Below, in pieces: positions 6,975-13,770 of a DNA stretch of 16,104 nt. Below the pieces are notes generated by a model. That model ran no database searches. It was given only the letters and a program-made list of their open reading frames with translations, and was not told the DNA's origin. Numbering within the stretch: the first letter of the stretch is position 1; every line of letters starts with the position of its first letter. Both the position numbers and the translations under genes were made by a program. Source of the stretch: CAYLRF01 sp964385995 (GTDB lineage: Bacteria > Bacillota > Clostridia > Lachnospirales > Lachnospiraceae); contig CAYLRF010000037.1 of the NCBI GenBank assembly GCA_964385995.1, forward strand, positions 1 through 16,104, given 5' to 3'.

Positions 6975-7114
6975 GCGCGGTCCCGGGAAGCGGGCGACGG
7001 GAGACGAGGTGCGCAAAGACAATGCCGTGACGGTAGGTATCTGAGGCGCGGCACCGGAAGCGGGAGCGGGGAGACAAGGCGCAGAGACGAACCCGTGGCA
7101 GTCGACGTCTGATG
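6975..7114 (+). repeat. diverged 71-base tandem duplication in the csoR leader
   Basis: Bases 6975-7045 and 7046-7114 align throughout with small gaps: each begins GCGCGG, continues AAGCGGG, GGGAGAC or GGGGAGAC, CGCA and ends in GTATCTGA or ACGTCTGA. A weaker third unit may follow from 7115. Confidence 0.6.
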
Positions 7115-7295
7115 TGCGGACCGAAATCTGAGAAGCCAGGGTCGTAGGTTCGGACGCTTAAGGTGCGGATATTTCGCGAACGGGACAAAAAGGATGTCGG
7201 CCGCGGACCGGGAAGCAGAGGCAGGCAGAGGATGTAGGATGGCGCCGGGAGAAGAACAGGCGCCGCGAGAGTTTAAAAAAGGGAGGGTTTTTACC

Positions 7296-7634
7296 ATGAG
7301 GAAGCGGAAGGATGAGACAGGGACTCAGAAGGAAGAAGTGACCTTAGAGGAGAGCGGGAAAACCACGGTGAGGACGGAAGAGAATAAAAAGAAGCTTACG
7401 AATCGCCTCGCGCGTATCGAGGGACAGATCAAGGGTATGCGCCGTATGCTGGACAATGACGCGTACTGCATTGACATCCTCGTGCAAAGCTCCGCGGTGA
7501 AGGCCGCGCTCAGTTCGTTTGAGAAAGAACTTTTAAGCGAGCATTTGAAGGGCTGCGTCACGAAGGACATCCTCGACGGGAAAGAGGAGTCGGTCGACGA
7601 ACTTGTTACCATGATTCATCGCATGGTGAGGTAA
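7296..7634 (+). CDS. csoR: CsoR-family copper-sensing transcriptional repressor
   Basis: The 112-residue all-helical protein has the CsoR Cu(I) site: Cys58 (AYCIDIL), His83 and Cys87 (EHLKGCV), matching the Cys-His-Cys set of CsoR. RLARIEGQIKGMRRML (38-52) is the family signature in helix 1, and VDELVTMIHRMVR closes the protein. CsoR binds promoter DNA without copper and releases it when Cu(I) binds. The ATG at 7296 is chosen because GGGAGGG lies about nine bases before it and the frame from 7194 adds residues foreign to the family. The first 28 residues are an unusually long, charged N-terminal tail. The gene ends three bases before copA, so the pair is one operon under likely self-repression. 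Confidence 0.93.
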   Translation: MRKRKDETGTQKEEVTLEESGKTTVRTEENKKKLTNRLARIEGQIKGMRRMLDNDAYCIDILVQSSAVKAALSSFEKELLSEHLKGCVTKDILDGKEESVDELVTMIHRMVR

Positions 7635-7637
7635 AAG

Positions 7638-10508
7638 ATGAGATATCTGGTAGTGGGAATGAGCTGCGCGGCCTGCGCGGCGCGTATCGAGAAGGCCGTA
7701 TCGAAGGTGGACGGCGTGACGAAGTGCGCCGTAAGTCTTCTCACGAACTCCATGGTCGTGGAAGGAGGGGCGTCCGCCGCCTCGGTCGTCGGGGCGGTGC
7801 GCGCCGCGGGATATGACGCCGTGCCGGAAGGGGAGTCGGGCGGATCGTCGGGCAACCTTACGGGCGCGTCGGATGACGGGCAATCACGCGCTGCTTCGGC
7901 GCGGGACACGCGAGATGACGGGGACGAAACGCGACAAGACGCCGCGTACGAAGGCCCCGCGGGTACGGAGTTTCTCGAGGAGCAGTTAAAAGATCGCGAG
8001 ACGCCGATTCTGAAAAGAAGGCTTATCTTTTCGCTCATCTTTCTGGCCGCGCTTTTGTATATTTCCATGGGACATATGATGTGGGGCTGGCCGCTCCCGC
8101 CGTTTTTCGAGGGCAATCACGTGGCCGTCGGCATTTTACAGATGATACTTGCGGCCGTGATAATGCTTATTAACGGGAAATTTTTCGTCAGCGGCTTTAA
8201 AGGACTCATTCATCGCGCCCCGAACATGGATACGCTGGTGGCTTTGGGCTCGGCGGCGGCGTTTATTTACAGCACGGTTATGTTATTTGCCATGACGGGA
8301 GCGATGGCGCGAGGCGACGAAGCGGCGGTTTCTTCCTATATGAATGAGCTGTATTTCGAGTCGGCGGCGACGATCCTCGCGTTTATCACCGTAGGCAAGA
8401 TGCTGGAGGCGAAGTCAAAAGGCAGGGCCACCGACGCCTTAAAGGGACTTATGAAGCTCGCGCCGAAGACCGCGGTGATCGTAAAAGACGGCAATGAAGT
8501 GAGCGTGCCGATACAGGATGTCAGAAAAGGCGATATTTTCGTCGTGCGGCCGGGTGAGAGCATACCCGTGGACGGGATTGTCACGGACGGCGAGAGCGCG
8601 GTGGACGAATCCATGATGACGGGCGAGAGCATACCCGCGGATAAGGCGGCGGGAAGTCAGGTCTACGCGGGCACGATGAATAAGTCGGGATTTATCCGCT
8701 GCGAGGCGTCCAGAGTCGGGCGGGATACCACGCTGTCGCAAATCATACAGATGGTGGGCGACGCGTCCGCCACCAAAGCGCCGATCGCGAGAGTGGCGGA
8801 TAAGGTGTCGGGCATATTTGTGCCGGCTGTCATGGCGATAGCGGCCGTGACGGTGATTGTCTGGCTCATCATAGGCAGGGGCGTGGGATTCGCGTTGGCC
8901 AGAGGCATATCGGTGCTCGTAATCAGCTGCCCCTGCGCGCTGGGGCTTGCCACTCCTGTCGCCATCATGGTCGGAAACGGCGTGGGATCGAGAAACGGCA
9001 TCCTCTTTAAGACGGCCGAGGCTTTGGAGGAGACCGGTCGGACAAAGACGGTCGCTCTGGATAAGACAGGCACGATCACCGAAGGACAGCCCGAGGTGAC
9101 CGATATCATCCCGGCGCCCGGCAGGGATGAACGCGAGCTTATGGCGCTCGCTTACGCGCTGGAAATAAAAAGCGAGCATCCGCTGTCGCTCGCGATCACG
9201 AGAAAGGCCGATGAGATGCGCCTGGATGCGGGGGAGTATGAGATCACCGGGTTTCGCGCGCTCTCCGGAAACGGCCTTACGGCGGATCTGGGAGGCAGGG
9301 AACTCATAGGCGGAAATGAGCGCTTCGTGACGGAGAAGATACGGACGAAATCGCCTGACCCGGCTCTTAAGGATATGAGAGCCCGCGCGGCCGGTCTGTC
9401 ACGCGAGGGGAAGACGCCGCTTTATTTCGCGCTGGGAGGAGAATTGATCGGCGTGATCGCAGTCGCCGACACGATTAAGCCGGACGGCGCGGAGGCGATA
9501 GCGCGTCTGCGCGCGATGGGGCTGCGCGTTGTGATGTTGACCGGGGATAATGAGACCACCGCGAAGGCGATCGCGAAAAAGGCCGGCTTAAGCGAGGTAA
9601 TCGCGGGCGTCATTCCGGGAGGCAAGGAGAGGGCGATAAATGACCTTAAAGAGAACGGCAAAGTGATGATGGTGGGCGACGGCATAAATGACGCGCCGGC
9701 GCTTACGGCGGCTGATGTGGGAGTGGCTGTGGGAGTCGGAGCGGATATCGCCGTGGACGCGGCTGACGTGGTACTTATGAACAATAATCTCACGGATGTG
9801 CCCGCCGCGATTCGGCTCGGACGGGCGGTACTGCGAAACATTCACGAGAATCTCTTTTGGGCGTTTTTCTACAACGCCATCGGCATACCGCTCGCGGCGG
9901 GTGTTTTTATATCAAGCCTCGGGTGGCAGCTTAGTCCCATGTTCGCGGCGGCGGCGATGAGTCTGTCGAGCTTTTGCGTGGTGGCCAACGCGCTGAGGCT
10001 GAATTTTCTCAACATTCATAAGAAGAGGAAAATGAAGACCGAGAAGAACGAAAAAGACAAGATGGCCGGAATAGCGGGGATAGATGAGAAAAGGGGAACA
10101 TCCGGTATAACGGGAACAGACGTGAAAAGGGAAACGGCCGGAATAACGGGAACAGATGAGAAAAAGGAAACAGCCGACATAACGGGAACAGATGCAAGAA
10201 GTGAAACGGCCGACATAACGGGAACGGATGAGAAAAAGGAAACAGCAGGTATGGCGGGAGAAGATGAGAAAAGAAAATCCGCCGGAAAGGAGAACGGTAT
10301 GACGAAGACATTGACGATCGAGGGAATGATGTGCGCGAATTGCGAGAGGCACGTGAAGAACGCCCTGGAAGCGATAGACGGTGTGAAGAAGGCTGTCGTA
10401 AGCCATGAGTCCGGGACGGCCGTAGTCAAGTTGACGAAGGAAGCGGCGGACGAGGCGCTTATAAACGCCGTGACGGACGAGGGATATAAGGTAATTAAGG
10501 TCGAGTAA
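7638..10508 (+). CDS. copA: P1B-type Cu(I)-exporting ATPase fused to a C-terminal CopZ-like chaperone domain
   Basis: The 956-residue inner-membrane pump couples ATP hydrolysis to Cu(I) efflux. Order of parts: HMA metal-binding domain 1-65 with GMSCAAC (Cys10, Cys13); a polar linker of about 45 residues; membrane helices; actuator TGES (328-331); membrane metal site CPC (431-433); phosphorylated Asp475 in DKTGT; SEHPLS with His514; GDGINDAP (680-687); and MSLSS (774-778), with CPC and MxxSS indicating the Cu(I) class. After the last membrane segment come a lysine-rich stretch, six 12-residue repeats (811-882) and, from Met888, a complete 69-residue HMA domain with GMMCANC. Ordinary CopA proteins end near the last helix, and CopZ is a separate gene. 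An AAGGAG six bases before Met888 suggests CopZ may also be made alone. The gene starts three bases after csoR. Confidence 0.95.
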   Translation: MRYLVVGMSCAACAARIEKAVSKVDGVTKCAVSLLTNSMVVEGGASAASVVGAVRAAGYDAVPEGESGGSSGNLTGASDDGQSRAASARDTRDDGDETRQDAAYEGPAGTEFLEEQLKDRETPILKRRLIFSLIFLAALLYISMGHMMWGWPLPPFFEGNHVAVGILQMILAAVIMLINGKFFVSGFKGLIHRAPNMDTLVALGSAAAFIYSTVMLFAMTGAMARGDEAAVSSYMNELYFESAATILAFITVGKMLEAKSKGRATDALKGLMKLAPKTAVIVKDGNEVSVPIQDVRKGDIFVVRPGESIPVDGIVTDGESAVDESMMTGESIPADKAAGSQVYAGTMNKSGFIRCEASRVGRDTTLSQIIQMVGDASATKAPIARVADKVSGIFVPAVMAIAAVTVIVWLIIGRGVGFALARGISVLVISCPCALGLATPVAIMVGNGVGSRNGILFKTAEALEETGRTKTVALDKTGTITEGQPEVTDIIPAPGRDERELMALAYALEIKSEHPLSLAITRKADEMRLDAGEYEITGFRALSGNGLTADLGGRELIGGNERFVTEKIRTKSPDPALKDMRARAAGLSREGKTPLYFALGGELIGVIAVADTIKPDGAEAIARLRAMGLRVVMLTGDNETTAKAIAKKAGLSEVIAGVIPGGKERAINDLKENGKVMMVGDGINDAPALTAADVGVAVGVGADIAVDAADVVLMNNNLTDVPAAIRLGRAVLRNIHENLFWAFFYNAIGIPLAAGVFISSLGWQLSPMFAAAAMSLSSFCVVANALRLNFLNIHKKRKMKTEKNEKDKMAGIAGIDEKRGTSGITGTDVKRETAGITGTDEKKETADITGTDARSETADITGTDEKKETAGMAGEDEKRKSAGKENGMTKTLTIEGMMCANCERHVKNALEAIDGVKKAVVSHESGTAVVKLTKEAADEALINAVTDEGYKVIKVE
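10068..10283 (+). repeat. six 36-base tandem repeats encoding a 12-residue linker repeat
   Basis: Residues 811-882 of CopA read GIAGIDEKRGTS, GITGTDVKRETA, GITGTDEKKETA, DITGTDARSETA, DITGTDEKKETA and GMAGEDEKRKSA. The unit is a multiple of three and keeps the frame. It is polar and charged, with no hydrophobic core, and should form a flexible tether between the pump and the chaperone domain. Confidence 0.95.
10286..10301 (+). promoter_or_regulatory. copZ: internal ribosome binding site and ATG for a free CopZ-like product
   Basis: AAAGGAG (10286-10292), six bases, then ATG (10299-10301), in frame with copA. Translation from here to 10508 gives 69 residues, the usual length of free CopZ, beginning MTKTLTIEGMMCANC. 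This looks like the original copZ start, retained after fusion to the pump. Confidence 0.6.
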
Positions 10509-10642
10509 TGAGAGGCTCGGGCGAGTGTGCGGTTCCAACTCACGGCCTGACACGTCTCATTCGCAAAACTCGCCGCTACGCAGCTTTTGCACCCCGCTTT
10601 GCGACGCGCGTTTTGCTCATGTGGGGTGGATAGCTTGTTTAA
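10509..10642. other. intergenic region after copA with an imperfect structured element
   Basis: GCAAAACTCG (10563-10572) can pair with CGCGTTTTGC (10607-10616) apart from one mismatch, with a smaller inner stem (CGCAGC near 10578 and GCTTTGCG near 10595). No T-run follows on the plus strand. The minus-strand reading resembles, from memory, an intergenic repeat common in Lachnospiraceae genomes, but I cannot confirm this. No gene is visible. Confidence 0.45.
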
Positions 10643-10671
10643 TTGACATAATGAGGTTCGGCGACTATAAT
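10643..10671 (+). promoter_or_regulatory. fully consensus sigma-70 promoter for hydE
   Basis: TTGACA (10643-10648), 17 bases, TATAAT (10666-10671): all twelve consensus bases with optimal spacing. Transcription should start near 10678. Confidence 0.88.
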
Positions 10672-10799
10672 ATAGCACACTAAACAGATAGGTTTTATAT
10701 GTGAATATTCCGCCGTATGTGGACGTCGGAAAGGTTACACGGTCGGATGGTCGGGGTCAAATGTCCTCCCATGAAGACCGCGCCGCCGCGAGGCCGCTT

Positions 10800-11864
10800 A
10801 TGAGTGATTTTGATCTGGTTGACACGCTTTATAATACACGCGACCTGCCGGATGACGCGCTGAAGAGTCTTCTTGAGACCGAACGTTTTGACGGGAAACT
10901 TGCCGAGGCCGCCGACAGGAGGCGCCGGGAGATTTACGGCGATGAAGTCTATGTGCGGGGCCTTATCGAATTCTCGAATTTTTGCGCGAATAACTGTTAT
11001 TACTGCGGCATACGCGCCGGCAATCAAAACGCCGACCGCTATCGGCTGAGCAAAGAAGAAATCATAGCCTGCTGCGACGAAGGATACGGGCTGGGTTTTC
11101 GAACCTTCGTCCTGCAAAGCGGGGAGGATCCCTATTTTACCGACAGTCTGATCTGCGAAATCGTTTCCGAAATACACGGCCGATTTCCTGACTGTGCCGT
11201 CACGCTTTCCATCGGGGAAAAATCACGGGAAAGTTATCAGGCGTACTTTGACGCGGGCGCGAGTCGGTATCTTCTGCGTCATGAGACGGCGGATGAGCGG
11301 CATTACAGGCAGCTTCATCCCGCCGTTATGAGTCTTTCGAACAGGAAACAGTGTCTCTTTGATCTGAAAGAGATCGGCTATCAGGTCGGCTCCGGATTCA
11401 TGGTCGGCTCGCCATATCAGACCACTGACTGCCTGATTCGGGATATCAGATTCCTGCAAAAACTGTCTCCCGACATGATCGGTATCGGGCCTTATATCAC
11501 ACATCACGAAACACCGCTCGCTTCTTTTAAAAGCGGCTCGCTTTCGCTGACTCTGCGGCTTATTTCCGTTTTGCGGCTCATGTTTCCCTACGCGCTTATC
11601 CCAGCCACCACCGCGCTCGGGACCATTCACCCGAGGGGGCGTGAGCTTGGCCTGAAGGCGGGCGCAAATGTGGTAATGCCGAATCTTTCGCCGGTTCGGG
11701 TGCGCAGGTTATACGAGCTTTATGAAAATAAAATCTGTACCGGGGAGGAAGCGGCGCAGTGTCGCGGCTGTCTGGAGCAGAGGGTAGCGGCCGCGGGATA
11801 TCGCGTGGTGACGGCGGTGGGGAACGCGAAGAAAGATCCGGGCCATGTGAAAATCCCCGCTTAG
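10800..11864 (+). CDS. hydE: [FeFe]-hydrogenase H-cluster maturase HydE, radical SAM enzyme
   Basis: The product (354 residues from this start) is a radical SAM protein. IEFSNFCANNCYYCGIR contains the CxxxCxxC cluster motif (Cys62, 66, 69), followed by GLGFRTFVLQSGEDPYF, LSIGEKSRESY, RYLLRHETADE, GYQVGSGFMVGSPYQT and MIGIGPYITHHETPLA; this combination is HydE rather than BioB or PylB. HydE helps build the diiron dithiolate part of the hydrogenase active site together with HydF and HydG, neither of which is in the window. The frame is open from a GTG at 10701. I chose the ATG at 10800 because the family homology begins there (SDFDLVDTLYNTRDLPDDAL) and GAGG lies six bases upstream; the GTG at 10701 or ATG at 10761 are alternatives, closer to the promoter. 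Confidence 0.93.
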   Translation: MSDFDLVDTLYNTRDLPDDALKSLLETERFDGKLAEAADRRRREIYGDEVYVRGLIEFSNFCANNCYYCGIRAGNQNADRYRLSKEEIIACCDEGYGLGFRTFVLQSGEDPYFTDSLICEIVSEIHGRFPDCAVTLSIGEKSRESYQAYFDAGASRYLLRHETADERHYRQLHPAVMSLSNRKQCLFDLKEIGYQVGSGFMVGSPYQTTDCLIRDIRFLQKLSPDMIGIGPYITHHETPLASFKSGSLSLTLRLISVLRLMFPYALIPATTALGTIHPRGRELGLKAGANVVMPNLSPVRVRRLYELYENKICTGEEAAQCRGCLEQRVAAAGYRVVTAVGNAKKDPGHVKIPA

Positions 11865-11900
11865 GGGCGCGGTCATCCGGCGCGGCGTCAGGCTGACGGC

Positions 11901-12107
11901 GCGGACGATTCGACCGGGATGAAGTTCACGAACGAACCGATTGAAATGAAGTTCACGGACGAATTGTTCGGAATAAAGTTCCCGGGCGATCCGACCGGAA
12001 TGAAGGTTTCGGAGGATTCAACGGGAATGAAGTACTCGGAAGAACCGACGGGAATGAAGTACTCGGACGGGCCGATCGAAATAAAGTTCCAGGACGATCC
12101 GCGGGTG
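11901..12107 (+). repeat. 27-base tandem repeat, about 7.7 units, between hydE and mnmA
   Basis: Units begin at 11919, 11946, 11973, 12000, 12027, 12054 and 12081, with a partial unit at 11901-11918. A typical unit is ATGAAGTACTCGGAAGAACC followed by GACGGGA. Units differ at many positions but never in length. Confidence 0.9.
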
Positions 12108-12131
12108 AGAGAGGAAGGGGTTACCGCGTGA
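11919..12131 (+). CDS. small repeat ORF (70 residues) overlapping the mnmA start
   Basis: The frame is seven nine-residue units: MKFTNEPIE, MKFTDELFG, IKFPGDPTG, MKVSEDSTG, MKYSEEPTG, MKYSDGPIE, IKFQDDPRV, then REEGVTA. It ends in TGA overlapping the GTG of mnmA (GTGA). The peptide is acidic and polar, with lysine at position two of every unit, and I recognise no family. No clear ribosome binding site precedes the ATG, and the repeat continues upstream of it, so the open frame may be only a by-product of a 27-base period. If translated it could couple initiation of mnmA. Confidence that it is a real protein is low. Confidence 0.3.
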   Translation: MKFTNEPIEMKFTDELFGIKFPGDPTGMKVSEDSTGMKYSEEPTGMKYSDGPIEIKFQDDPRVREEGVTA

Positions 12132-13201
12132 ATAAAAAGGCCATCATCGCCATGAGCGGAGGCGTCGATTCAAGTGTTGCCGCCTATCTGATGAAAGAGC
12201 AGGGGTTTACCTGTATCGGGGCGACCATGAGGCTGTTTGATAATGAGGACGTCGGGATTTCGAGGGAGCGCACCTGCTGTTCGCTGGAGGACGTCGAGGA
12301 CGCGAGAAGCGTCTGCTACGCGATTGGCATTTCTCATTATGTGTTTAATTTTTCCGAGCTGTTTAAAGAAAAGGTGATTGACCGCTTTGTGGACGCCTAC
12401 GAGCACGGAGCGACGCCCAACCCCTGTATCGACTGCAACCGGTATCTGAAATTTGATAAGATGTACCGCCGCGCGAAGGAGCTTGAGTATGATTACGTGG
12501 TGACCGGGCACTACGCGCGGATCGAATGGGACGCAGATACCGGGCGGTACCTTCTTAAAAAAGCGCTCGATCCCGAAAAGGATCAAAGTTATGTGCTTTA
12601 CGCCATGACGCAGGAGCAGCTTTCTCACACCATGTTCCCGCTCGGAAGTTATAAGAAGGAGCGGGTGCGCGAGATCGCCGCAGAGCAGGGATTTTTAAAC
12701 GCGAAAAAACACGACAGTCAGGATATCTGCTTCGTGCGTAGCGGACGCTATGACGAGTTTATAAAGAAATACACCGGACGCGATTACCCGCCGGGGGATT
12801 TTATCGACACGGACGGGCATGTACTCGGCCGTCACGGCGGGATCATCCGCTATACCGTCGGTCAGCGTAAGGGACTTGGCATTTCCTCCTTAGCGCCCCT
12901 TTATGTGCTGAGAGTCGACCCGGACGCGAACACCGTCACATTGGGAGAAAACGAGCGGCTTTATGAGCGGGAACTTACGGCGACCGACGTCAATCTGATT
13001 TCCGTTCCGTCCATAGAACGTCCCGCGCGTCTTAAGGCGAAGATCCGTTACCGTCAGATCGAGCAGTGGGCGACGGTTACGCAGATCGACGAAGATACGC
13101 TGAAAATCCGTTTCGACGAACCGCAGAGGGCCATCACGAAGGGTCAGGCGGTCGTTTTGTATGACGGCGACACCGTGGTCGGCGGCGGCACGATCCGGTG
13201 A
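12128..13201 (+). CDS. mnmA: tRNA 2-thiouridine(34) synthase MnmA
   Basis: The 357-residue cytoplasmic enzyme activates U34 of Lys, Glu and Gln tRNAs with ATP and inserts sulfur, which supports accurate decoding. The PP-loop SGGVDSS (10-16) binds ATP. Cys103 in NPCIDCN and Cys201 in SQDICF correspond to the two sulfur-handling cysteines of the family. TGHYAR (126-131), DQSYVLYAM and YTVGQRKGLGI are also characteristic, and the C-terminal beta-barrel (RARLKAKIRYRQ-like region near 295-310 to the end) is present. The start is a GTG preceded by AGGAAGGGG about eight bases away and overlapping the stop of the repeat ORF. It is probably co-transcribed with hydE, since no terminator lies between them. 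Confidence 0.95.
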   Translation: MNKKAIIAMSGGVDSSVAAYLMKEQGFTCIGATMRLFDNEDVGISRERTCCSLEDVEDARSVCYAIGISHYVFNFSELFKEKVIDRFVDAYEHGATPNPCIDCNRYLKFDKMYRRAKELEYDYVVTGHYARIEWDADTGRYLLKKALDPEKDQSYVLYAMTQEQLSHTMFPLGSYKKERVREIAAEQGFLNAKKHDSQDICFVRSGRYDEFIKKYTGRDYPPGDFIDTDGHVLGRHGGIIRYTVGQRKGLGISSLAPLYVLRVDPDANTVTLGENERLYERELTATDVNLISVPSIERPARLKAKIRYRQIEQWATVTQIDEDTLKIRFDEPQRAITKGQAVVLYDGDTVVGGGTIR

Positions 13202-13320
13202 TTGTAAACAGCCCGATATCGCGAGCCTGCAAATAAAAACAAAGACGCGGTATGAACCGATGGGGAAGCCCGGTTGCCGCGAAGCGATGACCCTATGCGG
13301 GTCAATCGTAAGCGGGCCGC

Positions 13321-13530
13321 CGCCGCGATTCTGATGATCGTAAGCGGGACGGCACCGCGAGACGAACCTGCGGGTNNNNNNNNNNNNNNNNNNNNNNNNN
13401 NNNNNNNNNNNNNNNNNNNNNNNNNNNNNNNNNNNNNNNNNNNNNNNNNNNNNNNNNNNNNNNNNNNNNNNNNNNCGCCGCGATTCTGATGATCGTAAGC
13501 GGGACGGCACCGCGAGACGAACCTGCGGGT
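13321..13530 (+). repeat. exact 55-base direct repeat flanking the N run
   Basis: Bases 13321-13375 and 13476-13530 are identical, beginning CGCCGCGATTCTGATGATCG and ending GAACCTGCGGGT. The first copy stops at the last base before the Ns and the second begins at the first base after them. Confidence 0.95.
13376..13475. other. assembly gap of exactly 100 N
   Basis: The run of 100 N is a conventional scaffold spacer, not a measured distance. Confidence 0.98.
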
Positions 13531-13570
13531 AAGCGCCGTCGCCGCGAGTCGAACAATAAAAAAGATCTGA

Positions 13571-13691
13571 CAGTAAGAGAAGTAATAAAAAAATCAGTAA
13601 GAATAGCGGGAAGAGCAGCAGTATGAATAGCGGGAAGAGCAGTCGGCACAAAATCTAAAAAGAGGAGTCGGCACAGGATCCGAAGCAGGAG
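13571..13691 (+). repeat. five degenerate 24-base tandem repeats upstream of pdxS
   Basis: Units start at 13571, 13595, 13619, 13643 (25 bases) and 13668. Units 2 and 3 differ at one base (CAGTAAGAATAGCGGGAAGA against CAGTATGAATAGCGGGAAGA); units 4 and 5 both begin TCGGCACA and end GAG or GGAG. Confidence 0.85.
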
Positions 13692-13770
13692 TGGGAATGT
13701 ATGTGATTCGCGCGTATAACAGCGGCGAGGATGACGTGACAGACACGTCGGGAAAGGAGTTTAAAGTAAG

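Larger units (their letters stand above)
6845..7295. other. regulatory gap and long leader before csoR
   Basis: The 451-base gap holds a terminator-like hairpin with a promoter in its loop (6904-6962) and a GC-rich, purine-rich leader of about 350 bases that includes a diverged 71-base duplication (6975-7114). An open frame from 7194 runs into csoR but its first 34 residues are not family-like, so it is treated as untranslated leader. I see no recognisable riboswitch. Confidence 0.5.
13202..13770. other. repeat-rich intergenic region with assembly gap, before pdxS
   Basis: No gene is supported. Bases 13260-13560 contain degenerate units of about 32 bases with the core ATCGTAAGCGGG and CCGCGA. 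The 100-N gap interrupts them, and a separate 24-base repeat follows at 13571-13691. A weak promoter-like pair, TGGGAA (13692) and TATAAC (13715) with 17-base spacing, could serve pdxS. Confidence 0.55.

Noticed and set aside
7194..7295. N-terminal extension of csoR
   Set aside because: No ribosome binding site at 7194, and the residues are encoded by repeat-like leader sequence; the ATG at 7296 has GGGAGGG.
10009..10678. Minus-strand open frames of 100-220 codons opposite the CopA repeats
   Set aside because: They are low-complexity mirrors of the 36-base repeat with no family resemblance.
13274..13651. Open frames running through the N run on both strands
   Set aside because: They are open only because N codons cannot be stops, and the sequence is repeat DNA duplicated by the assembly.
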